From Prolixibacteraceae bacterium (lineage in GTDB: Bacteria > Bacteroidota > Bacteroidia > Bacteroidales > Prolixibacteraceae), in NCBI GenBank assembly GCA_025210775.1, contig JAOARB010000007.1, forward strand, positions 1-64,000: a DNA stretch of 64,000 nucleotides, in the 5' to 3' direction. The notes beneath the pieces were generated by a model. It ran no database searches and had not been told where the DNA came from. It was given only the letters and a program-made list of their open reading frames with translations. The number at the start of each line of letters is the position of its first letter. The first letter of the stretch is position 1. A program made the position numbers and the translations under genes. This document shows positions 16,845-25,977 of the stretch, piece after piece.

Positions 16845-17237
16845 GTATTTAAATATATGCTTTGATTATAAACTGTCGCAAATAAACGATTTATTTGGCA
16901 ATAAATCTACGATTTGTAAGTAAAATGAGGGTTGAGAATGTAAAATAATATTTTAAGTTGATTATGTAAAACTATAATCAGGTATGTGTTTTTATCAGAT
17001 CGTTGATTCTAAACGACCTAAACCCAAAGGAGTTATTCCTACAAAATAAGAAGTAAAAAAGATAAAGGAATATCAAAATGTATTTATGTCAATAAATACC
17101 AAAGAGACGTTTTAAAATAATATTTGGAGGGGGGAGATGTAGAGATATAATACCAATATGATCTCTCTTGTGAAGACGATCATATTGGTATATCCAACTC
17201 GTATTTACATTACCTTGAGGTAATAAGGTATCTGTTT
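16845..17237. other. 393-bp intergenic region with one palindrome
   Basis: A 14-bp perfect inverted repeat (ATACCAATATGATC at 17150-17163 with 17178-17191) and a small hairpin ATTACC-TTGA-GGTAAT lie just past the sigma-factor stop. They probably end that transcript, but neither has a T run. The rest should contain the nhaC promoter; none was clear. Confidence 0.4.
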
Positions 17238-17834
17238 TTAACTACATAAGTTAAGTTCAATTTTTTTATCATCAACAATTTTTCTCATATTGATAAGTGC
17301 ATACCTCATGCGTCCAAGGGCTGTATTGATACTTACATTAGTTTGTTCGGCGATCTCTTTAAAGCTTAAGCCGTAATAATGACGAAGTTTGATAATCTCT
17401 TGTTGATCTTGAGGAAGAAGGTTCATGATCTCACCTACTTCATATATTACCCTATTGTTAATCAATGTGGTCTCAATAGAATCATCGGAAAAATCAGCAC
17501 AATTAAACAGATCTGTTTCACAATTATCGTTTGATATTGTTTTCAGATGCTTCTCTTTTCTGAAATGATCAATGATTAAGTTATGAGCAATCCTTACAGC
17601 CCATGAGATAAATTTACCGCTATCTTTATATTTCCCGTTCTTAAGAGAGTGGATAATTTTGATAAAGGTGTCTTGAAGAATATCTTCCGCAAGTGAATGA
17701 CATTTTACTACCATAACGATATAAGTAAAAAGTCTATTTCTATGACGTGTGATAAGCACATCCAAAGCATAATCATCACCACTTAAGTACTTCTGTACAA
17801 GTTTCTGATCGGGGATTAAATTATTATGATTCAT
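17238..17834 (-). CDS. ECF-type RNA polymerase sigma factor
   Basis: The product has 198 residues. Region 2 (RHRNRLFTYIVMVVKCHSLAEDILQDTFIKIIHSL, with the D-x-x-Q-D-x-F core) binds core polymerase and melts the -10 element. Region 4 (LPQDQQEIIKLRHYYGLSFKEIAEQTNVSINTALGRMRYALINMRK) is the helix-turn-helix for -35 contact. The order and length are those of stand-alone Bacteroidota ECF factors. No anti-sigma gene or SusC gene lies beside it, unlike the second sigma factor of this window at 37090-37674. The target regulon is unknown. Confidence 0.93.
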   Translation of the reverse strand: MNHNNLIPDQKLVQKYLSGDDYALDVLITRHRNRLFTYIVMVVKCHSLAEDILQDTFIKIIHSLKNGKYKDSGKFISWAVRIAHNLIIDHFRKEKHLKTISNDNCETDLFNCADFSDDSIETTLINNRVIYEVGEIMNLLPQDQQEIIKLRHYYGLSFKEIAEQTNVSINTALGRMRYALINMRKIVDDKKIELNLCS

Positions 17835-18139
17835 CTTAATAGTTTGAGTTGGTTAAAAAGGTAGAATCAAATCAATAGGCAACGTGCTTTAAATGTGAAA
17901 GATATATATTAGTTGTAATTTTTGTGTAAATATATGCTTTTTAAAATGCATATCAAAAAAAAATGTTTAAATTATAGGTCTTACCTATAATGGGTACTGT
18001 CGAATATCATCTGTTTCATTTTTGAAAAATTTATAATCTTCTTTTCTCATCTTGTGCGATCGATGATGCTTTATAGTAGTATAACACATTAATTTAATTA
18101 TTGTTGATACAATTTTATTAAAATTAGGAGTTTAAAATA

Positions 18140-19813
18140 TCAGAAAGGACAGGGACAGACGATTGCTATATCTTCACCTGTATGTGGATGTATAAAAGTG
18201 ATTTTATGAGCATGTAGTCTTAATCTTCCTTCTTTATTCGATCCATATAAATCATCTCCAATGATTGGTGTGTTGAGTCCTTCTTTATGTGCAGAATGGA
18301 CTCTTAACTGATGTGTCCTTCCTGTAATAGGAGAGAGTGCGACTCTCGTTTTACCATTAAAGACTTCTATCTTTTCCCAGTGTGTTATCGATTCTTTGCC
18401 ATGCTCATAACAGACCATCTGTAACGGACGCTGATCTAGATCAACCCTTAGTGGGAGTGATATAACTCCTTTGTTCTTGTGGATTTCACCATCTAAGAGC
18501 GCGATATATGTTTTTTGAATAGATTTCTCTAAGAACTGTTTTTGTACCTTCTTATAGGTTTCCAGATTTTTTGTGACAATAAGAATTCCTGAAGTGGACA
18601 TATCCAAACGATGAACCAAAAGAGGACCACTAAATTCAGGATGATGTTTTTTTATAATGCTATATACTGAGTTTTCTATCTCTTTTCCTGGTACAGATAA
18701 AAGACCTGATGGCTTGTTTACAATAAGAAGATCTGCATCTTCAAATAGATATTCTAACTGGTACTCTCTTTGTGCCTCTACAGTGACAGGATTGTTCTCT
18801 ACATTCAACCCTTGAAGCATAAAAGAAAGAATAGGATAACATTTATTCTTACATGAAGGGTAGAACTGCATATGTTTACGCATAGCATGTTGTCCCTCGC
18901 TATCCCACCAGAATTCTCCCATTGCAATAGGGGTCAAGCAATGGTTATAAGCATATTGTAATAATTTGGGGGCAGCACAATCTCCGGTCCCTGCTGGAGG
19001 ATTCTCCCCAATCGTCTCTTGAAAGATTGTAACGATATCTTTTTGCTCTCCTAATGCATTCTTAAGGTTATAATGCTTAAATATTCTTTGTTGAAGATGC
19101 TGAGATTGTCTCTTTCGGATCTGTTTTAAGGAGGAGATAAGCTCTCTATATCTTGCTACTTTAGCTTCCACCTCTTTTTCTTGTTCTTCTCTCTTCTTCT
19201 TTTCGTTTTTATACTCTTTTTTAACTCTTTGACTCTCTTGTTTTAATTGCTTATCTAGTTCGAGCTGTTTCTCCTCTGGTAATTCAATGCTTTGACTACG
19301 AATAGCGTCTCTCTCTCTTTTTGCATCTTTCTGCCTCTTTTTTGCTTCTTGTAGAAACAATTGATTGCTTTTCTTTATTGAAGTAAGCTCCTCTTCCCAA
19401 TATTCTTTTTCAGACTCTTTCTCCAGTTGAGAGATAAGTGCATTGATCCGATTAATATACTCTTCTTCATGCTTATAAAAGCCATTTTTTACTTCTAAAG
19501 AGACAATAGATGGAACAATTGGAATCGAAGTCTCTATGGAAGGATTAATCCCCGAAATGGCTGTAAGATAGCCTATGTTATGATGCTGATCTTCGACGAT
19601 TAATACACCAAACATCTTCTGTTCTACAAGCTCTTTAAACTCTTTTGTAGCGCTATACTGAATTAATCTTTGTTGAACCTCATATGCCGCATCACAAACC
19701 ATTGGATCTGCCTTGTAATGGAAAGGATAAGTGAACAGAGATGGTTTTTCTTCTCTCTGTTGAGGAAGCGGCTGAAAATATGGATAAAAATGATTCATCA
19801 AAATATGGTTCAA
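18140..19813 (-). CDS. RluA-family pseudouridine synthase with N-terminal coiled-coil extension
   Basis: The product has 557 residues. The C-terminal 200 residues are the catalytic domain: HRLDMSTSGILIVTKN with catalytic Asp404, then ITGRTHQLRVHSAHKEGL and PIIGDDLYG. The N-terminal half holds a conserved globular part (PMVCDAAYEVQQRLIQYSATKEF) and a long charged coiled coil (about residues 140-235), then AGTGDCAAPKLLQYAYNHCL. This architecture is a known long RluA subgroup of Bacteroidota and Gammaproteobacteria, thought to modify U in rRNA or tRNA; which U is not decided by sequence. No S4 domain is visible. The gene is monocistronic. Confidence 0.9.
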   Translation of the reverse strand: MNHILMNHFYPYFQPLPQQREEKPSLFTYPFHYKADPMVCDAAYEVQQRLIQYSATKEFKELVEQKMFGVLIVEDQHHNIGYLTAISGINPSIETSIPIVPSIVSLEVKNGFYKHEEEYINRINALISQLEKESEKEYWEEELTSIKKSNQLFLQEAKKRQKDAKRERDAIRSQSIELPEEKQLELDKQLKQESQRVKKEYKNEKKKREEQEKEVEAKVARYRELISSLKQIRKRQSQHLQQRIFKHYNLKNALGEQKDIVTIFQETIGENPPAGTGDCAAPKLLQYAYNHCLTPIAMGEFWWDSEGQHAMRKHMQFYPSCKNKCYPILSFMLQGLNVENNPVTVEAQREYQLEYLFEDADLLIVNKPSGLLSVPGKEIENSVYSIIKKHHPEFSGPLLVHRLDMSTSGILIVTKNLETYKKVQKQFLEKSIQKTYIALLDGEIHKNKGVISLPLRVDLDQRPLQMVCYEHGKESITHWEKIEVFNGKTRVALSPITGRTHQLRVHSAHKEGLNTPIIGDDLYGSNKEGRLRLHAHKITFIHPHTGEDIAIVCPCPF

Positions 19814-20288
19814 TAAATTTAAAACATGGCAAAAATAAGATAATAAATGATTGTTTTTTTTATTCAGCCCTATTTTCCAATATCCTTTGGAGTGATTTCT
19901 TTATCTATTTTGGTTTCATCTGCGATAAACCACGATGAATATATCTCAATTAGTTCACTATTTGTTGCATTTTTATTCATACTCTTCCTCGAATAATTTT
20001 GATTCTTTCCCACAAAATGGGCTAATGTTTGAATTAGAAAGGGTCTAAATTATTCATTATCAGAAGTTCATTTTTTTGACCTATTTTATCGATTGTTCAG
20101 TTTTACTCCCTTTTGATTGATAGGTGTTTAGCCCATTTGTGTAATGAGGCTCTTTTTTTTACCATACACACTCCTTTTATTATCTATTTGAAAAATTGTT
20201 GACTTTTTTTGATAAATTATATCTCTTTTTACGTTCGACCTCGTTATATTTGTGACTCGAAAAAAAATTCAATGCAATACTGCTGAAT
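19814..20288. other. Divergent intergenic region with the CoA-transferase promoter
   Basis: It separates rluA-like (minus) from the CoA-transferase (plus) and must carry both promoters. TATATTTG at 20245-20252 is the only strong element. A 65-codon frame running into this region from inside the rluA-like gene has no family feature. Confidence 0.5.
20245..20252 (+). promoter_or_regulatory. Candidate -7 element of the CoA-transferase gene
   Basis: TATATTTG is an exact TAnnTTTG match, 36 bases before the ATG at 20289, giving a short leader. Upstream sequence at the -33 spacing is T-rich (CTCTTTTTAC) but lacks a perfect TTTG. Confidence 0.5.
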
Positions 20289-21773
20289 ATGTCATATAAA
20301 ATATTAACACCAGAAGAAGCAGCATCATTCATTCAACATGATGATACTGTGGCATTCAGTGGATTTACTCCAGCTGGATCGCCAAAAGAAATTCCAACTG
20401 CTATCGGAAAACGTGCAGAAGAACTTCATGCTAAAGGAGAACCTTTTAAAATTGGAATGATTACAGGAGCATCTACAGGTGATTCTCTTGATGGAGCACT
20501 TGCTCGTGCTAACGCTGTGAAATTCCGTACTCCTTATCAGTCTAACAAAGATCTTCGTAAAGCATTGAACAATGGAGATGCTGAGTACTTTGACCTTCAC
20601 TTGTCTGTAATGGCTCAGGAGATGCGTTATGGCTTTTTTGGAGATATCGATGTGGCAGTAATTGAAGTTGCAGATATCACTGAAGATGGCGAGATCGTTC
20701 TTACTTCAGGAGTAGGTATTGCACCAACTGCAATCCGTCTTGCAAAGAAAGTTATTATCGAAAGAAACAGTAACCACCCAAGTTACATACGTGGTCTTCA
20801 TGATGTTTATGAACCATTAGATCCTCCTTATCGTAAAGAGATTCCTGTAATGAACCCAGAGTCTCGTATCGGTTCTCCTGTTGTTAAAGTAGATCCTGCT
20901 AAAGTGATCGGTATTGTGGAGACAAACCGTAAAGATGAGGTGAAAGCTTTCTCTCCTGCTGATGAGGTTACAAACCGTATCGGTGAGAACGTTGCTCATT
21001 TCTTGGCTGGTGAATTGAAAAAAGGAACTATTCCTAAAGAATTCTTACCTATCCAATCGGGTGTGGGTAACATCGCTAATGCTGTACTTGGTGCACTTGG
21101 TAACAACCCAGACATCCCTCCTTTCAGAATGTATACAGAGGTAATCCAAGATTCAGTAATTGGATTGATCCGTAAAGGTGACATCACTTTCGCTAGTGGA
21201 TGTTCTCTTACTGTGACTCCTGAAGAGTTAGATGGTATTTACCGTGATTATGATTTCTTTAAAGACAAGCTTGTTCTTCGTCCACAAGAGATCTCTAACA
21301 ACCCAGAAGTTGTTCGTCAATTAGGTTTGATCACTATTAATACTGCATTAGAAGCAGATATCTTTGGTAACGTAAACAGTACTCACGTACTAGGTACAAC
21401 AATGATGAATGGTGTTGGTGGATCAGGTGACTTCACAAGAAACAGTTTCTTGTCTATCTTCACTTGTCCTTCTGTAGCTAAAGGTGGTGCTATCAGTACT
21501 ATCGTACCTATGGTATCTCACCAAGACCACTCTGAGCACTCTGTAAAAGTGATCATTACTGATCAAGGTATTGCAGACCTTAGAGGAAAGAGCCCTCGTC
21601 AAAGAGCTGAAGCAATCATTGAGAACTGTGTTCACCCTGATTACAAACAGTTGATGAGAGATTACTTAGATCTAAGTAAGAAAAACGTACACACTCCTCA
21701 AACTCTTGGTTCTGCATTCAATATGCATATCGAGTTTGCAGCTTCTAAGGATATGAGAAATACTAAATGGTAA
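20289..21773 (+). CDS. Acetyl-CoA hydrolase/transferase family (probable succinate:acetate CoA-transferase)
   Basis: The product has 494 residues, the full length of class-I-fold CoA-transferases of the Cat1/AarC group. An N-terminal block AFSGFTPAGSPKEIPTAIGKRA is followed by ITGASTGDSLDGALARA. The catalytic glutamate is Glu284 in MYTEVIQDSVIGLI. The C-terminal half carries VLGTTMMNGVGGSGDFTRNS and ITDQGIADLRGKSPRQRA. The enzyme swaps CoA between succinyl-CoA (or propionyl-CoA) and acetate, allowing acetate or succinate/propionate fermentation with energy saving. That fits a succinate pathway that begins with the PEPCK-like enzyme. Codon use is more GC-biased than in neighbours, as in highly expressed genes. 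It has its own promoter and terminator. Confidence 0.9.
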   Translation: MSYKILTPEEAASFIQHDDTVAFSGFTPAGSPKEIPTAIGKRAEELHAKGEPFKIGMITGASTGDSLDGALARANAVKFRTPYQSNKDLRKALNNGDAEYFDLHLSVMAQEMRYGFFGDIDVAVIEVADITEDGEIVLTSGVGIAPTAIRLAKKVIIERNSNHPSYIRGLHDVYEPLDPPYRKEIPVMNPESRIGSPVVKVDPAKVIGIVETNRKDEVKAFSPADEVTNRIGENVAHFLAGELKKGTIPKEFLPIQSGVGNIANAVLGALGNNPDIPPFRMYTEVIQDSVIGLIRKGDITFASGCSLTVTPEELDGIYRDYDFFKDKLVLRPQEISNNPEVVRQLGLITINTALEADIFGNVNSTHVLGTTMMNGVGGSGDFTRNSFLSIFTCPSVAKGGAISTIVPMVSHQDHSEHSVKVIITDQGIADLRGKSPRQRAEAIIENCVHPDYKQLMRDYLDLSKKNVHTPQTLGSAFNMHIEFAASKDMRNTKW

Positions 21774-21803
21774 TCTCTTTTTTTAGGTGTTCTAGATAAC
21801 ATT

Positions 21804-21837
21804 AAAAAAGTGGTAATGTCAGCATTACCACTTTTTT
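21804..21837. terminator. Strong bidirectional terminator
   Basis: A 15-bp perfect stem (AAAAAAGTGGTAATG with its complement) has a TCAG loop and T runs in both directions. It serves the CoA-transferase (plus) and could also stop the mannosidase operon (minus). Confidence 0.88.
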
Positions 21838-21898
21838 TTGTTTAATAGATTAGTCATTAAATCAACGGATCTAAATAACCCTTGATTAATTAATATCA

Positions 21899-24808
21899 TT
21901 AATGAAAGAATACTGTCTTCGGAATTACTTGACGTGAGAATTTGGGGCCTTTCCATTGTACATCTAGATGTATGTTATCAGAACATTGGTAGAAGCCAAT
22001 GTGGATAAGGTGAAATCCTTTTTTTAATTTGATATGTCCTTCTTGTTCGAAAGCAATAGACTTCCTTCCATCACTCTCAAATAATTCTTTATTATCTATG
22101 GATAGTTTACAACCATCATTGGCAGCTATATAGAAAGAATATTCTCCTGATTTAGGTATTTTGATCCATCCTTTAAAATCTACACCAATCCATTCTTTAC
22201 GGCTACAAACATCAAGAGATGGATTATCAACTACTCCTACTTTGGTCGGGGGATCTAGTTTATAATCATAAATAGATCGATAGATACCTTCGTAATAAGA
22301 ATATTGTAATCCTTTTTTTAGATTCTTCATGTTTATATTGAATGATTTTTGTTTGATCAATTCCCTTTTAACGACTAGACTAGGTTTATTATCTTTGTCA
22401 TAAGCCCTAAGTTTAATTGTACAACTATCATACAATTTGAATGGTTTAGTATAAAGGTTACTAAGCTCTGTTGGTTCTGAATTATCCACAGTATAATAGA
22501 TCTTCGCTTTAGGATAATCACATTTGATATCTACAGTAAAACAATCGATAAAATTGTCTGAAGTTTCTGTTAGATATGGGGTAGAAACAATTTTTTTCTT
22601 TTTGACATTTATTAGCCTTCCCCAATTTTTATTTGGAATATCTCCCATTTCTAAGTTCAGCAATCCACCTTTTAAAATATCAAAGTGATCTATTTGACAG
22701 ATCTTTAGTTCTGTATTATTAAGTTTTGCAGACTGAATATAACTATTCTTTGAGCTATTATTATTCCCTTTGATTGTAAACTTTTTCCCATTATTTAATC
22801 TAATAGTTATTTTTGAAAATAACGGTGATCCTATTAAATATGTAGTTTTACCAGGACAATCTGGATAAAATCCCATCGCACTTAAAACATACCATGCCGA
22901 CATCTGACCACAATCTTCATTTCCACATAATCCTGCTGGGTCATCAGAATATTGTGTATTCATGATCTTTCGTACCATTTGTTGTGTTTTCCATGCAGTG
23001 CCTGAATAGTTATATAGATAAGCCATATTATGACTTGGTTCATTCCCATGTGCATATTGTCCAATTAAACCACTAACGTCAGTATCTTCTCCAAGATCAT
23101 GAATCATCTTGGTTGTAAATAGATTATCTAACCATCTTTCTAAAGCTTTTTCCCCTCCAATTATCTCAATTAAGCCTGTCATATCGTGAGGAACAAACAA
23201 ACTATATTGATACGAATTTCCTTCTGTATAGTTATAACCTACAGCCGTAGGATCAAATGGAGAAACCCAAGAATGATCATCTTTTTTCCCTCTCATAAAA
23301 CCGACACTAGGATCATAAATATTTCTGTAGTTGGAAGCTCTAGCCATATAATAATCATATTGATCAGTCTTATTTATATGTTTTGCTATTTGAGCAATAC
23401 ACCAATCATTATAGGCATATTCTAGAGTCTTAGACACCGATTGACTACTTTTATTTGAAGGAACATAACCTAGGGTTCGGTAAGCTTTTAATCCTCTTTT
23501 ATCCTTCATTGAGGTATGTAACATCTCTTCGTAGGCTGCTTGAATATCAAAATCTGTAATCCCTTTAGCATATGCATCTGCAATGACAGAAACAGCATGA
23601 TATCCGATCATACAACGTGTATCATTTGAGGCAAGTTCCCACATTGGAAATTCCCCAAACTCTTTGCTTTTCTGAACCAAACATTGTGCAAAATCATTTG
23701 TTCTTTGTGGTTCAACAATAGTCAGCAGAGGGTGTAATGCTCTAAATGTATCCCATAAAGAGAAAACCGTATAATTTGTAAATCCTTTAGATTGATGCAC
23801 TTCGCCATCCATACCTCTATAACGACCATCAAAGTCTTCTGATATGTTTGGAGTCAATAAAGAATGGTATAGTGATGTGTAGAATATTCGTTTTTGTTTT
23901 AATGTACCTCCTTCAACATCTATTCTACTCAAACTATTCTCCCATAGTTTATGTGCATTTTCTTTTGCAATATCAAAATTAATTCCTTTTGATTCCTTTT
24001 TGAGATTATTGTATGCTCCATCTGTACTTACATTTGACAATGCTACTTTTATTTCTATTGTTTCTCCTGAAGTGACATCAAATGTCAATATAGACTGTAG
24101 TGCTTTACCATTTGCTTTTGTTTTAACTATGATGTTTTTGTTATCATAAATCTTAGTGGATTTAAATGGTTTAGAAAACTCCATAGCAAAGAAAAGCTGC
24201 TGATCTCCTGCCCAATACTTAGATCTTCTTTGTCCAATAATAGTATGTTGATTCTTAATATTTATTTGGGATTCTATTACAGGATCTCTATGTATTAAAT
24301 CAAGAAGAATTTTTATTTCCCCTTCGTCATTAAACGTATATTTATGGTATCCTACACGTTCTCCTGCTGTTAGTTCTACTTTTACATTATAATCATCTAA
24401 GAAAACAGTGTAATACCCTGGTTCTGCTTTTTCCGATTTATGAGAAAAACGGGATCTATACCCTTTTTCTGGATGCTCTCTTGTCCCTGGAGATAATTCC
24501 ACATCTGTTGTAATGGGCATCAATAAAATGTCTCCATAATCCGAGACTCCAGTGCCTGAGAGATGGGTATGACTAAAACCAATAATGGAATTATCTGAGT
24601 AGTGGTAACCTCCACAGCCATCCCAAGATTCATCATTTCGTGTATCAGGACTTAATTGAACCATTCCAAAAGGAACTTGTGCTCCAGGATAGGTGTGACC
24701 ATGTGATCCTGTTCCGATAAAAGGATCAACATATTGTGTATGATTGTTAGGTTTATCGGAACAAGAACAGAATAATACGATTAGTACTAATATGTAATTT
24801 ACCTTCAT
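21899..24808 (-). CDS. GH92 alpha-mannosidase with chitobiase-C-like and PA14 domains, lipoprotein
   Basis: The product has 969 residues. A lipoprotein signal (MKVNYILVLIVLFCSCSDK) is followed by the GH92 start YVDPFIGTGSHGHTYPGAQVPFGMVQLSPDT. The GH92 body runs to about residue 720 with FSLWDTFRALHPLL, the acid-bearing motif HGNEPSHNMAYLYNY and the base-bearing motif CGNEDCGQMSAWY. Next comes a CHB_HEX_C-like module (KIYYTVDNSEPTELSNLYTKPF), then a PA14 module (WIKIPKSGEYSFYIAANDGCKLSID). GH92 enzymes are Ca2+-dependent inverting exo-alpha-mannosidases. PA14 probably binds glycan. It is last in the operon, 13 bases after the peptidase gene. Asn replaces the second His of the usual GNEPSHH. 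Confidence 0.93.
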   Translation of the reverse strand: MKVNYILVLIVLFCSCSDKPNNHTQYVDPFIGTGSHGHTYPGAQVPFGMVQLSPDTRNDESWDGCGGYHYSDNSIIGFSHTHLSGTGVSDYGDILLMPITTDVELSPGTREHPEKGYRSRFSHKSEKAEPGYYTVFLDDYNVKVELTAGERVGYHKYTFNDEGEIKILLDLIHRDPVIESQINIKNQHTIIGQRRSKYWAGDQQLFFAMEFSKPFKSTKIYDNKNIIVKTKANGKALQSILTFDVTSGETIEIKVALSNVSTDGAYNNLKKESKGINFDIAKENAHKLWENSLSRIDVEGGTLKQKRIFYTSLYHSLLTPNISEDFDGRYRGMDGEVHQSKGFTNYTVFSLWDTFRALHPLLTIVEPQRTNDFAQCLVQKSKEFGEFPMWELASNDTRCMIGYHAVSVIADAYAKGITDFDIQAAYEEMLHTSMKDKRGLKAYRTLGYVPSNKSSQSVSKTLEYAYNDWCIAQIAKHINKTDQYDYYMARASNYRNIYDPSVGFMRGKKDDHSWVSPFDPTAVGYNYTEGNSYQYSLFVPHDMTGLIEIIGGEKALERWLDNLFTTKMIHDLGEDTDVSGLIGQYAHGNEPSHNMAYLYNYSGTAWKTQQMVRKIMNTQYSDDPAGLCGNEDCGQMSAWYVLSAMGFYPDCPGKTTYLIGSPLFSKITIRLNNGKKFTIKGNNNSSKNSYIQSAKLNNTELKICQIDHFDILKGGLLNLEMGDIPNKNWGRLINVKKKKIVSTPYLTETSDNFIDCFTVDIKCDYPKAKIYYTVDNSEPTELSNLYTKPFKLYDSCTIKLRAYDKDNKPSLVVKRELIKQKSFNINMKNLKKGLQYSYYEGIYRSIYDYKLDPPTKVGVVDNPSLDVCSRKEWIGVDFKGWIKIPKSGEYSFYIAANDGCKLSIDNKELFESDGRKSIAFEQEGHIKLKKGFHLIHIGFYQCSDNIHLDVQWKGPKFSRQVIPKTVFFH

Positions 24809-24821
24809 GTTTTTTAGAGCT

Positions 24822-25904
24822 TTATTTTCTTCTTAGATCTTTTAATTGTTGATCTACTTCTATGATTTTCCCTGTTTTAATATCATTCTGATACTCTTCC
24901 CACAAGCTTGAAACAGACGCATCTAAGATTTCCTTAACTGCTAATTCCCACGACCAAGGATTAATCGTTTTTGCCGTTTGATTTAATTTGTATATAAAGT
25001 CTTTATCTTTTGAATGTAACCAGTCGATAAAAAATGCAGAAGTTTTGTAACCATCTTTCCAATTACCTCCTACATGTCTATCATTGGTTGTTCCATATCC
25101 ACTTACATAACGAACGTAATCAGCCATCCCTTCTATAAACCCAAAGAAATCTGTCCCTCCTTGATAATCTCCGGCTCCAATAGGAGAGTATTGATATCCG
25201 TGAGTTATTTCGTGATATAAAACACCTTTTATTTCTGCTATCAGTTCTTCATTATTTAATCCTTCTTTCTTTTTAATTTCTAAATATCTAGAACTAAAAA
25301 AAATACTGATATGAGGAGGCATTCCGCCTTTTGCTGAAATACCATCAGTATCTTCGATAGTATATGATATCATTTTTAGAACATCAATCTCATCGATATC
25401 TTTAAATAGAATATTACACACATCGAAACATACGGAATGAATTAGTGATTCTGGGTCAGGTATTAATTCTGTATATAAAGCACCATTACCACTTAAACTT
25501 TGATTTTGGAAATCAATTTTAGGATAGATAAATTGACTCCAACTCTCTTTTGAATATACGGTGATAAATTCGTCCTTTTTTTCTATCACCACGTCACCTT
25601 TTTCATTCATTGATTTTAGTTGAACGGTGAATTTCCCTTTTTGGCTATACTGAACTATAGGCTCTTTTTCGGTACTTGTAGTAGGTTTCCCTCCTTCAAA
25701 AGTCCATAGATAACTACTGGCGCTATTAGAACTATTTTTAAATTTAATAGATTCATTTATAAAGAGTTTAGGACTGTCTACAGTAAAATCAGCTGATAAT
25801 TTTGCTTTTAACGTAGTAATATCAAACTCGTCTTCCTTATTACAATTAAGAAAAAATAACGATGCCACGACTAATAGAAGTAGGGTACTATATAATGTTT
25901 TCAT
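24822..25904 (-). CDS. Lipoprotein with PKD domain and BSP-type metallopeptidase domain
   Basis: The product has 360 residues. The signal peptide ends ...LFFLNC, and the Cys is followed by NKEDEFD, an acidic surface-export signal. A PKD domain spans about residues 35-115 (FKNSSNSASSYLWTFEGG, VQYSQKGKFTVQL). The rest matches the plant 'basic secretory protein' family of zincin peptidases: HEITHGYQYSP with zinc ligands His231 and His235 and catalytic Glu232, EGMADYVRYVSGY, and GGNWKDGYKTSAFFIDWL. It is thus likely an outer-surface protease. Sitting between two GH92 genes, it suggests that the protein part of mannosylated glycoproteins is attacked as well as the glycan. The lipobox is atypical (Asn before Cys). 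Confidence 0.85.
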   Translation of the reverse strand: MKTLYSTLLLLVVASLFFLNCNKEDEFDITTLKAKLSADFTVDSPKLFINESIKFKNSSNSASSYLWTFEGGKPTTSTEKEPIVQYSQKGKFTVQLKSMNEKGDVVIEKKDEFITVYSKESWSQFIYPKIDFQNQSLSGNGALYTELIPDPESLIHSVCFDVCNILFKDIDEIDVLKMISYTIEDTDGISAKGGMPPHISIFFSSRYLEIKKKEGLNNEELIAEIKGVLYHEITHGYQYSPIGAGDYQGGTDFFGFIEGMADYVRYVSGYGTTNDRHVGGNWKDGYKTSAFFIDWLHSKDKDFIYKLNQTAKTINPWSWELAVKEILDASVSSLWEEYQNDIKTGKIIEVDQQLKDLRRK

Positions 25905-25977
25905 ATTAATTCAATTGTTATAATTACAAATACGGATCTTTTTAAATCCAGATCCGTAAATCAAACTATTTATCTAT

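Noticed and set aside
19741..19938. 65-residue ORF starting inside the rluA-like gene
   Set aside because: Antisense start, no family feature, and it spans the promoter region of the minus-strand gene.
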